Below are positions 43,996 to 52,568 of a DNA stretch of 64,000 nt, piece after piece. The stretch's first letter is position 1. The number at the start of each line of letters is the position of its first letter. The translations under genes and the position numbers were made by a program. The notes beneath the pieces were generated by a model. The model had not been told where the DNA came from. It saw only the letters and a program-made list of their open reading frames with translations, and ran no database searches. This DNA comes from TMED27 sp963922705 (GTDB taxonomy: Bacteria; Pseudomonadota; Alphaproteobacteria; Micavibrionales; Micavibrionaceae), in contig CAWUJS010000004.1 in NCBI GenBank assembly GCA_963922705.1, positions 3,125-67,124 of the forward strand. The letters run 5' to 3'.

Positions 43996-45954
43996 TTAAG
44001 TATCCAAGAAGCTTCTTAATTTGCGGGATCTTGACGGGTGCTTAAGCTTTCTGAGTGCTTTTGCCTCAATCTGCCGGATACGCTCGCGAGTAACGTTAAA
44101 TTGCTGACCAACCTCTTCCAGAGTATGGTCCGTATTCATACCAATACCAAAACGCATACGCAAAACACGCTCTTCACGCGGTGTTAAAGACGCAAGCACA
44201 CGCGTAGTCGTTTCGCGAAGGTTAGAGTGGATAGCGCTATCAATCGGTGCAATTGCATTTTTATCTTCGATGAAATCACCGAGTGAGCTGTCTTCTTCGT
44301 CGCCAATAGGTGTCTCAAGAGAAACAGGCTCTTTGGCTATTTTCAACACCTTACGTACCTTATCAAGCGGCATGTGAAGGCGCTGTGATAATTCTTCCGG
44401 TGTTGGCTCACGACCAATTTCATGCATCATCTGACGCGATGTCCGCACAAGCTTATTGATTGTTTCAATCATGTGTACAGGGATTCGGATCGTCCGCGCC
44501 TGATCGGCGATAGAGCGCGTAATTGCCTGCCTGATCCACCATGTCGCATAAGTTGAGAATTTATATCCGCGGCGATATTCAAATTTATCAACCGCTTTCA
44601 TCAAGCCTATATTGCCTTCCTGAATGAGATCCAGAAATTGCAGACCGCGATTGGTGTATTTTTTAGCAATTGAAATCACAAGACGTAAATTGGCTTCAAC
44701 CATCTCTTTCTTTGCACGTGCCGCTTCTTTTTCGCCTTTTTGAACAGTACCCAGAATGCGACGCCATTCACCAATCGGTAACATAGCTTCTTCGGAAACA
44801 AGTGCAATTTGCCCACGAATTTTTGTGATTTCATCTTCATGCTTCGCTGCAAAATCAGCCCAGCCTTTACCTTTAAGCTGTCCAACACGCTCAAGCCATT
44901 TAAGATCAAGCTCAGAGCCGTAATATTCTTCCAAAAATGATTCGCGTTTAACTTTGCAGTTCACAGCAAGGCGTAAAAGTTTACCTTCCAAAGTAACCAA
45001 TTCGCGATTGGTACCATAAAGACGGTCAATCAACTGCTCAATGCGGGCATTATGCAGCTTAACCTCGTTCATGTGGCCAACCATTTCCTCTTTGGCCTTG
45101 TTATATTTCTTATTCACAGCCTCGCCAGGCTCTTTACCCTTTTGTAGAGCCTCAAGACGCTCATCCTGCGCCTTTTGCATTTTCTTGTAGGTCTTTTTGA
45201 TATCGCTGAATATTTTATAAACCTGCGGAGCAAGCTCTTCTTCCATAGCAGCAAGGGATATAGCGGCTTCCTCTTCACCCTCATTTTGTCCTTCAGCAGC
45301 TTCTTCGTCTGAATCCTCAGCATCATCAGAGTCTTCTTCAGAAACCTCTCCAGCGGAGTCATCTTCTTCCGCATTCTCGACTTCTTCATCATCAGGACCG
45401 GAATTATATGTCGCATCCAAATCGATCACTTCACGCAAGAGAATATCGCCGTTTTCCAGGGCTTGATGCCACGCAATAATTGATTCAATTGCAAGTGGCG
45501 ATTCGCATATGCCGCCAATCATCATTTCACGCCCTGCCTCAATACGCTTGGCAATTGCGATTTCTCCTTCGCGAGATAGAAGCTCAACCGCGCCCATCTC
45601 ACGCAAATACATGCGTACAGGGTCGTCGGTGCGTCCCGTGTCATCATCGGCAATATTACCACCGGCATTTTCATTACCATCAGGCTCATCGGAAACATCA
45701 TCTTCATTCTCGACAAGCTGTACGCCCATGTCAGAAAATGTCGCCATAGCATCTTCTATTTGATCGGAAGCGAACTCATTTGCCGGTAAAGCTTTATTGA
45801 TTTCATCATATGTCAGAAACCCTTTATCCTTACCCTGTTTAACCAGCTTTTTGACAAGCGCAGCAACATCGCCTGCACCTTTACCGATTACTTCCTGATT
45901 GTCTTCTTGTCGTTTTTCGCTCACTGCCGCGGCTCCAATAGATTTTGGTGTCAT
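43996..45954 (-). CDS. rpoD: RNA polymerase primary sigma factor (sigma70)
   Basis: The 652-residue protein directs housekeeping transcription. It has region 1.1 at the N-terminus, region 1.2 in DDPVRMYLREMGAVELLSREGEIAIAKRIE, and a long acidic insert (about 172-225, many Asp/Glu) within the non-conserved region. Region 2 shows IQEGNIGLMKAVDKFEYRRGYKFSTYATWWIRQAI, region 3 follows, and region 4.2 reads EEVGQQFNVTRERIRQIEAKALRKLKHPSRSR. It follows dnaG by 88 bp, the standard dnaG-rpoD arrangement. The start is not certain: a GTG ten codons in is possible. Confidence 0.97.
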   Translation of the reverse strand: MTPKSIGAAAVSEKRQEDNQEVIGKGAGDVAALVKKLVKQGKDKGFLTYDEINKALPANEFASDQIEDAMATFSDMGVQLVENEDDVSDEPDGNENAGGNIADDDTGRTDDPVRMYLREMGAVELLSREGEIAIAKRIEAGREMMIGGICESPLAIESIIAWHQALENGDILLREVIDLDATYNSGPDDEEVENAEEDDSAGEVSEEDSDDAEDSDEEAAEGQNEGEEEAAISLAAMEEELAPQVYKIFSDIKKTYKKMQKAQDERLEALQKGKEPGEAVNKKYNKAKEEMVGHMNEVKLHNARIEQLIDRLYGTNRELVTLEGKLLRLAVNCKVKRESFLEEYYGSELDLKWLERVGQLKGKGWADFAAKHEDEITKIRGQIALVSEEAMLPIGEWRRILGTVQKGEKEAARAKKEMVEANLRLVISIAKKYTNRGLQFLDLIQEGNIGLMKAVDKFEYRRGYKFSTYATWWIRQAITRSIADQARTIRIPVHMIETINKLVRTSRQMMHEIGREPTPEELSQRLHMPLDKVRKVLKIAKEPVSLETPIGDEEDSSLGDFIEDKNAIAPIDSAIHSNLRETTTRVLASLTPREERVLRMRFGIGMNTDHTLEEVGQQFNVTRERIRQIEAKALRKLKHPSRSRKLRSFLDT

Positions 45955-46042
45955 TGATTCGCTAACTTATAATTAAATCCTAATATTTTAGAAATATAAA
46001 GGGGTTAGGCATTATAAAGGCCTGTCGCCCTGTGTACTTATT

Positions 46043-47893
46043 TTATTCTTCGTCCCGCATTCTGCTTCTTACCAGGTTACTCAGCTTTACTTCCTTATCA
46101 TGATTGGCGGAAACCATTGCTTCCTTCCATCCATCACGGATTTCTTCGTCAATCATATTGCTCCTCATGCTTTCAAACAAAACCTGCCAGTTTTGGGCAA
46201 TTTCGCCATAATCTACACCCTCCCCCGAAACAGGTTTACAAAAAGCAGCGTGAACATAAACAGATTCGCTGCATATGTCACGGATTTCTTTATCAAATCC
46301 TTGACTAATAAAATTGGTCTTCAATGTTTCAAAGTCAATCTTCTCATTTTTTTCAAATTCAATGATTAATAATTGGCGTATTTGATTGAGCATTTGGTTG
46401 TGCATTTCAAGCTGACCAAAGCTTTCCTCTATCAAAGGGTATATTTGCGGATGATTAATAACAGCCGCTAACAAGATACGCTGTTTTAAATCATCATTCC
46501 CACGGCGGGGTTTGCGAAGTTTAAGAGCACCCACAGCGCCGCCCGGTTTTTTGAACTTTGGCGTACGGTTATTACTAAAACTTTGCCGTGTGAAAAAGGT
46601 TTCTGAAATTTTATTTCTAACCCGTTCTTTATAAAATCTTTGAATGATCGTGTCCTGAATTTTTGCAATATCGGCATAAAGCGCTTTTTCAAGCCCTGCA
46701 CGTTGCTCGGGTGTTTCCAATTGCCGTCCTGCCGTATGGGTCGCCCAAATGAAATCAAATAACGGCAAAGCTGCCTGCAGGAAAGCTTTAAAAGCCCCTG
46801 CACCTTGCGTTCTGATGATGCTATCTGGGTCTTCGCCATCAGGGAGAAAAGCAAAACGCGCCGACTGGTCAGGTTTTAAAAGCGGCAAGATACGTTGACA
46901 AGCTCGCCCGGCGGCCTCGCGCCCTGCCCTGTCGCCATCAAAACATAAAACCGGGCTTTTTTCTCCCTCCGGGATCATCTGCCACAAGCTTAAAATTTGC
47001 TCCTCCGTTAAAGCGGTGCCCATAGGCGCAACTGTCGCTTTAAAACCCGCTTTGTGGCACGCAATCACATCCATATAACCTTCGGTGACAAGAACCGTAT
47101 GCCCTTCACGTGCAGCCTGACGCGCAATTGATTCGGCGTAAAGCATCGTGCCTTTATCAAATAAAGGCGTATCCGAAGAGTTAATATATTTCGGCGGTTT
47201 GAAATCCCCTCTTTGCGGCCTGATATGCTCAGGCAAAGTACGCCCACCAAAAGCAACAACCCGCCCGCGCCTGTCCGCCACCGGAAACATGACGCGATCA
47301 CGGAAAAAGACATAAGGCTCACCGCCTTTGGTTGATGTTTTTAAAACCCCAACCTCAAGCATTTGCTTATCGCTAAACCCCTTATCTTTTAAAGCTTTAC
47401 GCAACGCCTGACCGTCTGCGGGGGCATAGCCAAGCCGAAAGCGGCTGCGAATATTCTCATCCATGCCTCTTTGTTCAATATAGGATAGCACCTCACTGTT
47501 ATCCGGCTGTAGGATTTGCGCCTCCATCCAGCGCGCTGCTTCATCCATTAAATCATGCAATCCGCGCTGTTTTTCAGCTTTCTTTGCGGCTTGTGGATCA
47601 GGCTTTGGCATTTGCAGCCCCGCATCGGCGGCGAGCATCTCAACGGCATCAATAAATGACACATTGTCATGTTGCATCACAAAGCCAATCACATCGCCAT
47701 GCGCACCGCAGCCAAAGCAATGATAAAATTGTTTATCATCATTAATCGTAAATGACGGCGTATTTTCCTTATGAAACGGGCAGCAGGCTTTAAACTCACG
47801 CCCTGCTCTTTGCACAGTAATCCGCCGTCCGATAATCTCGGATAGCGTCAGGCGGTTGCGTATATCATCCAAAAAACGCGGGGATATGGACAT
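46043..47893 (-). CDS. dnaG: DNA primase
   Basis: Synthesises RNA primers at the replication fork. The 616-residue protein has the CHC2 zinc finger (C38, H41, C59, C62 in CCPFHKENTPSF and FYHCFGCGAHGD). The RNA polymerase core includes VAFGGRTL and the TOPRIM motif VTEGYMDVI with the metal-binding Asp pair in CFDGDRAGREAA. A C-terminal helicase-interacting region of about 150 residues follows. It is the first gene of the minus-strand dnaG-rpoD pair; no rpsU precedes it. Confidence 0.96.
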   Translation of the reverse strand: MSISPRFLDDIRNRLTLSEIIGRRITVQRAGREFKACCPFHKENTPSFTINDDKQFYHCFGCGAHGDVIGFVMQHDNVSFIDAVEMLAADAGLQMPKPDPQAAKKAEKQRGLHDLMDEAARWMEAQILQPDNSEVLSYIEQRGMDENIRSRFRLGYAPADGQALRKALKDKGFSDKQMLEVGVLKTSTKGGEPYVFFRDRVMFPVADRRGRVVAFGGRTLPEHIRPQRGDFKPPKYINSSDTPLFDKGTMLYAESIARQAAREGHTVLVTEGYMDVIACHKAGFKATVAPMGTALTEEQILSLWQMIPEGEKSPVLCFDGDRAGREAAGRACQRILPLLKPDQSARFAFLPDGEDPDSIIRTQGAGAFKAFLQAALPLFDFIWATHTAGRQLETPEQRAGLEKALYADIAKIQDTIIQRFYKERVRNKISETFFTRQSFSNNRTPKFKKPGGAVGALKLRKPRRGNDDLKQRILLAAVINHPQIYPLIEESFGQLEMHNQMLNQIRQLLIIEFEKNEKIDFETLKTNFISQGFDKEIRDICSESVYVHAAFCKPVSGEGVDYGEIAQNWQVLFESMRSNMIDEEIRDGWKEAMVSANHDKEVKLSNLVRSRMRDEE

Positions 47894-48086
47894 ATGATAG
47901 TCATTCCATTTTTAAAATCTGGCACGTCTGTAAATCGTTAATTGGTCAATATTAAACGCAAACATTTAGAGTTACCAACATCTAAAAACGCATTCCCCTT
48001 GATTTTTCTTATATGTCTATGTATTATAACAACAATAAAAAGTGTATTTAATAATAATAAAAAACGGTAATAGAAGGAAAAAATAT

Positions 48087-48215
48087 ATGCCCCCACTATT
48101 CACAAATCATGAAAAAATAAAAGTCATTGAGTATGGACAACACGCATATGGCGGCATCCGATTAGATGAAATCAAAGGCTTTTTTGCCAAGCTTTTGAAG
48201 CGTGATAAGAACTAA
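48087..48215 (+). CDS. Small 42-residue protein
   Basis: A short frame with a good ribosome site (GAAGGA, 8 nt before ATG), too small for routine gene calls. The peptide is charged and amphipathic, begins MPPLFTNHEKIKVIEYG and ends in a helix (IRLDEIKGFFAKLLKRDKN). It ends 25 bp before the repeat element at 48240, so it could be a truncated gene cut by that element, or a true small protein. The region before it (47894-48086) is AT-rich and shows no other gene. Confidence 0.4.
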   Translation: MPPLFTNHEKIKVIEYGQHAYGGIRLDEIKGFFAKLLKRDKN

Positions 48216-48239
48216 AATCATCTTTATAACCACATTAAT

Positions 48240-48629
48240 CCCCGCACACCGAAGCAAACCAAAGGTTTGTTCGTATCTGTAAAATAGCAAACCAACGGTT
48301 TGTTCGCAAAATAAAGCGGGTGGGCTTGTTGTTAGGCAAAATCAACAATTAGCGTCATCCCCGCGAAAGCGGCGTAATCGCAAGAAACCCTAAAGCCAAC
48401 TCAGTTCGTCATTGCGAGGAGGCAGAGCCGACGAAGCAATCTGGATTGCTTCACTGCGTTCGCAATGACAAGAGCGTCGTTGCAAGGAAACCGCAGGTTT
48501 GTTCGCATCTATATAGCGGGGATCCCATGCTTGAAACGAAGAGATCCCGGCTTTCTCCGGGATGACAAGTGCGGGGAATAGGATGACGATGGTTTTTACA
48601 AATCACGATTTCAAATCCAATTGCCATGC
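48240..48629. repeat. MITE-like composite element, copy 2 (left end lost, nested repeat)
   Basis: About 390 bp without a gene. It ends at the right in the inverted repeat also found at 15132 (CAAATCACGATTTCAAA, then CCAATTGCCATG). It contains AAACC..GGTTTG palindromes, GATCCCGG..CCGGGATGAC, and CGTCATCCCCGCGAAAGCGG as in the copy at 63904. Nested in it at 48408-48469 is a GTCATTGCGAG...GCAATGAC palindromic repeat. The left terminal repeat of copy 1 is not visible here. Confidence 0.65.
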
Positions 48630-48632
48630 ACC

Positions 48633-48713
48633 AACAAGCCAGGTACAGATCAAAACGAGCCGGATCAAACGCAGGAACCTAATCCGATTCTGGCAGGCAA
48701 TAAATACACATAA
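48633..48713 (+). pseudogene. Possible C-terminal gene remnant cut by the repeat element
   Basis: Immediately right of the repeat element, an open stretch of 26 codons reads NKPGTDQNEPDQTQEPNPIL and ends GNKYT-stop. Its composition looks coding and hydrophilic. No start codon belongs to it. It may be the tail of a gene disrupted by insertion of the element, but a chance open stretch cannot be excluded. Confidence 0.25.
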
Positions 48714-48748
48714 AAATTAAGGCATCAAGAAAAACGCGATGGGAGATA

Positions 48749-49312
48749 TTACTTATCTCTTGAAGCCCAAGGAAAATTACCCAAACTTTCTTCAATCCCT
48801 AAATAATTTTCCTCAATCCCTAAAGAAAGTGGCGATTCATACGGTTTATTGAAAAACCTCGATCTGCTTAAGGCCACCAATGCAGCCTCTATATCATTTA
48901 AATCAATCGCTTCTTGCACCATTTGAGATATACCACTCAACTGACGTGCGTTTCTGGATTTCTGAGTAGTCTCAGGGACAAGGGCTGTCCTTTCAATGAT
49001 AGTTCCCGCATCCCTGACTTTGTAAGAAAAGGTTTCATGAGACTTGTCATTAAAACCATGTTTTGCACTTAGTGCAGTGATTTCAGCAAGTGATTTGGGT
49101 AATTGTCTGGCTGCTTTATCCAAGACATCTGGATGTGAGTCAGCGTAAGGACCATCATAAAGACCTTCTTCGCGCAAAAAAGCACAGGCCGATTCATTTG
49201 AGCCCATCTCTAGCAATGTTGGCCTATAAGCATTAACAAATTTTTCAAGCATTCCTCTAATTTCAGCTTCATAAGCGCCTTCATCGGTATATTCTAGATT
49301 TATTGTTTCCAC
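48749..49312 (-). CDS. Soluble protein of unknown function
   Basis: I do not recognise this 187-residue acidic, helical protein. It begins METINLEYTDEGAYEAEIRG and contains the stretch AKHGFNDKSHETFSYKV. No signal peptide or membrane segment is present. It lies alone between the repeat element and the yqeY-duplication region, in accessory DNA. Gene boundaries are supported by a clean frame with normal codon use. The 311 bp before its start hold only the yqeY duplicate at 49508. Confidence 0.65.
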   Translation of the reverse strand: METINLEYTDEGAYEAEIRGMLEKFVNAYRPTLLEMGSNESACAFLREEGLYDGPYADSHPDVLDKAARQLPKSLAEITALSAKHGFNDKSHETFSYKVRDAGTIIERTALVPETTQKSRNARQLSGISQMVQEAIDLNDIEAALVALSRSRFFNKPYESPLSLGIEENYLGIEESLGNFPWASRDK

Positions 49313-49507
49313 ATCGGTCTCCCTTTATATCCATAATCAAAAATATATGTTGGGACATTAACATGGCAGAAATCAATATGTCAACAAGAAGGCACTAAAA
49401 AATTACTTATTGGTAATAAAAGTTATTAAAGTGTAAATTTTTTCTGCCATTTCTTAAGTTTTTACATATTTCTTATAAAAACATCCTATTTTGAATGGAA
49501 GATTATA

Positions 49508-49590
49508 TAAACTACCCCAAAATCTCTTTCACCAATGCGCCGGCCTTACCCATGTCGATTTGCCCGGCATATTGGGTTTTTAGAGCGCCC
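49508..49590. repeat. 83-bp exact copy of the yqeY 3' end (distal direct repeat)
   Basis: The 83 bp beginning TAAACTACCCCAAAATCTCT are identical to 50811-50893, which is the 3' end (last 26 codons and stop) of the intact yqeY gene plus 4 bp. The match stops abruptly at GAGCGCCC; the bases after it differ, though ATAATT reappears 12 bp later. Same orientation, 1.3 kb apart, with one gene between. Confidence 0.95.
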
Positions 49591-49623
49591 CTTTCACGCT
49601 CCATAATTATTTATTAATTTTTT

Positions 49624-50778
49624 ATGGTTAAAATCTACTCTGTGACAGATAAAAAACAAAGTTTGCATGATTTATTTACGACTGAATCTCACACTAAATC
49701 TGATATTTCGGATTCTTCTGAAGTGCACAGTTCAGAGAGAGAAGAACAAAGATTTAAACCTGTCCTGAATGTTTCGTTTGACACCACTCAAAACATTGAT
49801 ACGTCCGCCATATTTAATGCATTAAATAAACGTTTCCCCGGTCAGTTTACACTGATCAATGAGCCTTTTCAGGAAACCATTAGCGGCAAACTAAACTTCA
49901 GAGAACGCATTAATTTTGGAAATCAGGGGCTGGCACTTATAAGTTTAGATGCCGATAAAAAGGGGGCTTTTAAAAGTGCATACTCAAATATCCCTTTTGA
50001 TGAAGTGACATATTATCTGCAAGAAGCCCTTCCAAAAGAGGCGCGAATAGAGTTATTCAATCAACTCAATATTCAGCCTTTATCACCGGAAGATATGAAA
50101 ACAATTGGTAACAGGCTTGATGGTAAGGTTCAAAGAAATAAAGAGCTGGACAAGCTTATTGAGGAAAGCTCAAAAAATCCACCACAATCCGACTTAATCC
50201 TTGCAGGCGACGTAAAAAAGGCTCTGGGCGTTGCGCAAAGAGAAGCCATTTTTGTGAGAGCAGGCGATCAGTTGAATGGAGAAGATATTACCCATATCGG
50301 CACAGATGGCGTTGGCCCTTGCATTGCAGTTATTATTCATCAGCCGGGAAATGCTGATCATCCCCCCGCTGCGGCAACCTTACATATAGATTCCATGACT
50401 AATATTGATGTCTCACTTAATCCTATGCTAGATCAATTTCCTGATAAAGATAATTTGCGTATTGATTTGAAGACATCACAATATGATCCACCAACAATGA
50501 GAAAACTTGTCGATTATTTTGATCAAAGAAACCTTAAAATTTCCAGCATAGACTTAAATAGCAGCTCATCTTATCTCGTTGATGTACAAACTGGTCAAAT
50601 TGATACAAACTCTTCCATTCAAGCGACAGTTCTTGATTATGGTAATGATTATACGCAAAGGTTAAAACTTTTTAATTTGCAAGGAACAATACCTGGTAAT
50701 GTCACGCGTCCACATGATGACGATATAACGCGGTATGACAACACTGGATCGGCGCCAACCTTATCAATCAAGCCATAG
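49624..50778 (+). CDS. Unknown protein with a possible Cys-His deamidase-like motif, within the yqeY duplication
   Basis: I do not recognise this 384-residue protein as a whole. The first 45 residues are polar and disordered. A segment at about 222-258 reads ITHIGTDGVGPCIAVIIHQP and then AATLHIDS, placing Cys233 and His254 in a pattern like that of CheD-type glutamine deamidases (G-x-C-hydrophobic strand, then H) and N-terminal asparagine amidohydrolase (NTAN1). This could be a Cys-His deamidase or hydrolase. No signal peptide. It lies between two 83-bp direct repeats of the yqeY 3' end, with codon use more AT-rich than its carA neighbour, so it may have arrived by transfer. Confidence 0.7.
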   Translation: MVKIYSVTDKKQSLHDLFTTESHTKSDISDSSEVHSSEREEQRFKPVLNVSFDTTQNIDTSAIFNALNKRFPGQFTLINEPFQETISGKLNFRERINFGNQGLALISLDADKKGAFKSAYSNIPFDEVTYYLQEALPKEARIELFNQLNIQPLSPEDMKTIGNRLDGKVQRNKELDKLIEESSKNPPQSDLILAGDVKKALGVAQREAIFVRAGDQLNGEDITHIGTDGVGPCIAVIIHQPGNADHPPAAATLHIDSMTNIDVSLNPMLDQFPDKDNLRIDLKTSQYDPPTMRKLVDYFDQRNLKISSIDLNSSSSYLVDVQTGQIDTNSSIQATVLDYGNDYTQRLKLFNLQGTIPGNVTRPHDDDITRYDNTGSAPTLSIKP

Positions 50779-50810
50779 AGATACAAGAAAGCTGATCTCT
50801 TCAAACGCGT

Positions 50811-50893
50811 TAAACTACCCCAAAATCTCTTTCACCAATGCGCCGGCCTTACCCATGTCGATTTGCCCGGCATATTGGGTTTTTAGAGCGCCC
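50811..50893. repeat. 83-bp repeat, copy within the intact yqeY gene
   Basis: Proximal copy of the direct repeat described at 49508. It includes the yqeY stop codon (50815-50817) and its last 26 codons. Confidence 0.95.
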
Positions 50894-51273
50894 ATAATTT
50901 TGCCCATATCCTTGATATTGCTTGCGCCTGTTTCCTCTACCAGGGTTTGAATGAGTGCCTTGATCTCATCCTCTGTCAATTGCTGCGGCAGGAATTGCTT
51001 AATGATTTCAATTTCCGCTTCCTCGCGTTCGGCAAGCTCCTCACGTCCCGCATCACAATAAGTCTGCGCCGATTCCTGGCGTTGTTTGATCATGGATTGC
51101 AGCATAGAGAGAATCTCCGCCTCGTCGATGCCATCGGCTTTGCCGTTTCCACGCGCCGTAATGTCGCGGTCTTTTAAGGCCGCATTAATCAGCCGGATCG
51201 TTGACAGCGCCGTTTGATCCTTGTTTTTCATGGCTTCTTTCATGGCAGCATTTAGTTCAGATCTTTTGTCCAT
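50815..51273 (-). CDS. GatB/YqeY domain protein
   Basis: The 152-residue YqeY family protein shows LNAAMKEAMKNKDQTALSTI, IIKQFLPQQLTEDEIKAL and the C-terminal GKIMGALKTQYAGQIDMGKA. The family resembles the tRNA-binding C-terminal part of GatB, and its cellular role is unclear. In Alphaproteobacteria it commonly lies divergent from carA, as here. Its 3' end is duplicated 1.3 kb downstream. Confidence 0.93.
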   Translation of the reverse strand: MDKRSELNAAMKEAMKNKDQTALSTIRLINAALKDRDITARGNGKADGIDEAEILSMLQSMIKQRQESAQTYCDAGREELAEREEAEIEIIKQFLPQQLTEDEIKALIQTLVEETGASNIKDMGKIMGALKTQYAGQIDMGKAGALVKEILG

Positions 51274-51371
51274 TTTATTCCATTTTTCCCTTTATTTTTT
51301 GCCCTAAAGGCTTTAATAACTTTGTTTCTAGCAACCCATCGTATGGACACAAGCTAGAAAGACATTCCTTA

Positions 51372-52559
51372 ATGAGCGACATTACTACAATAAAACAGCC
51401 CTCGAACGCAACGGCTGTTATTATTTTTGCAGACGGCACAGCATTTTTCGGGCGCGGCTTTGGCGTGGAAACCGGCGGTGATAAAGGCGCTGTCGGCGAG
51501 ATTTGCTTTAACACGGCGATGACGGGATATCAGGAAACGCTGACCGATCCATCCTATGCCGGGCAGATTATCACCTTCACATTCCCGCATATCGGCAATG
51601 TTGGCACTAACCCCGATGACATGGAGACGGTGAACCCGGCGGCGCGCGGAATGATTGTCCGCGAAGATGTGAGCGAGCCTTCGAACTGGCGCGCGGTGCG
51701 GCATCTGGATGCATGGCTAAAGGATTATAACTTACCGGGGATTAGCGGCGTGGATACGCGGGCTTTGACACGCTATATCCGTGATCATGGTGCGCCGAAC
51801 GGGATTATCAGTCACGATCCATCCGGCAATTTTGACCTTCAAGCGCTTTTGGAACAGGCCAAAGCATGGCCGGGTTTAGAGGGGATGGATCTGGCGAAAG
51901 AAGTCTCCTGTACGCAGAGCTATCACTGGGCGCAAAAATGCTGGGATCGTGAAGAAGGCTATACAAAGCAAAATGACCCTCAACATAAGGTCGTTGCTGT
52001 GGATTTTGGGGCAAAGCAAAATATTTTGCGCTGCCTTGCCAATACCGGGTTTGATGTCACCGTTGTTCCGGCGCATAGCACCGCAGACGAGATTTTAGCG
52101 CATAAGCCCGATGGGGTGTTCCTGTCCAACGGCCCCGGTGATCCTGCGGCGACAGGCGTATATGCAACGCCGATGATTAGAGCATTGCTCGATCAGGATA
52201 TGCCGATTTTCGGGATTTGTCTTGGGCATCAATTACTGGCGCAGGCTTTGGGGGCGAAGACCAAAAAGATGCATTTGGGGCATCGCGGCGCGAACCAGCC
52301 GGTCAAGGATTTGGCAACCGGGAAGGTTGAGATCACCTCACAGAATCATGGCTTTGCGGTGCTGGCGGATAGTTTGCCCGATGGCGTGGAGGAAAGCCAT
52401 GTGAGCCTCTTTGACGGCTCCAATGAGGGCATAAGACTTGCCGGAAAGCCTGTCTTTTCCGTGCAATACCACCCGGAAGCCTCACCCGGCCCCCAAGACA
52501 GCTATTATCTGTTCGCGCGTTTTCGTGAAAATATTGAAATCCGTAAAAAGAGCGCATAA
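51372..52559 (+). CDS. carA: Carbamoyl-phosphate synthase small subunit
   Basis: Glutaminase subunit that supplies ammonia to CarB. The 395-residue protein has the N-terminal CPSase_sm domain (ADGTAFFGRGFG, GEICFNTAMTGYQETLTDPSYAGQIITF). The class I glutamine amidotransferase domain has nucleophile Cys in FGICLGHQLLA and the His-Glu pair in QYHPEASPGP. The start is at 51372, before MSDITT; an upstream open extension is not conserved. Unusually, carA and carB are separated by about 2.1 kb with sbtA, sbtB and a GxxExxY element. Confidence 0.96.
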   Translation: MSDITTIKQPSNATAVIIFADGTAFFGRGFGVETGGDKGAVGEICFNTAMTGYQETLTDPSYAGQIITFTFPHIGNVGTNPDDMETVNPAARGMIVREDVSEPSNWRAVRHLDAWLKDYNLPGISGVDTRALTRYIRDHGAPNGIISHDPSGNFDLQALLEQAKAWPGLEGMDLAKEVSCTQSYHWAQKCWDREEGYTKQNDPQHKVVAVDFGAKQNILRCLANTGFDVTVVPAHSTADEILAHKPDGVFLSNGPGDPAATGVYATPMIRALLDQDMPIFGICLGHQLLAQALGAKTKKMHLGHRGANQPVKDLATGKVEITSQNHGFAVLADSLPDGVEESHVSLFDGSNEGIRLAGKPVFSVQYHPEASPGPQDSYYLFARFRENIEIRKKSA

Positions 52560-52568
52560 GATTGCTGC

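Noticed and set aside
45114..45763. Open frames overlapping the acidic insert of rpoD
   Set aside because: GA-rich codons of the acidic region leave other frames open by chance.
51201..51371. N-terminal extension of carA by 57 residues
   Set aside because: It overlaps yqeY on the other strand, is not like CarA N-termini, and ATG at 51372 fits the family.
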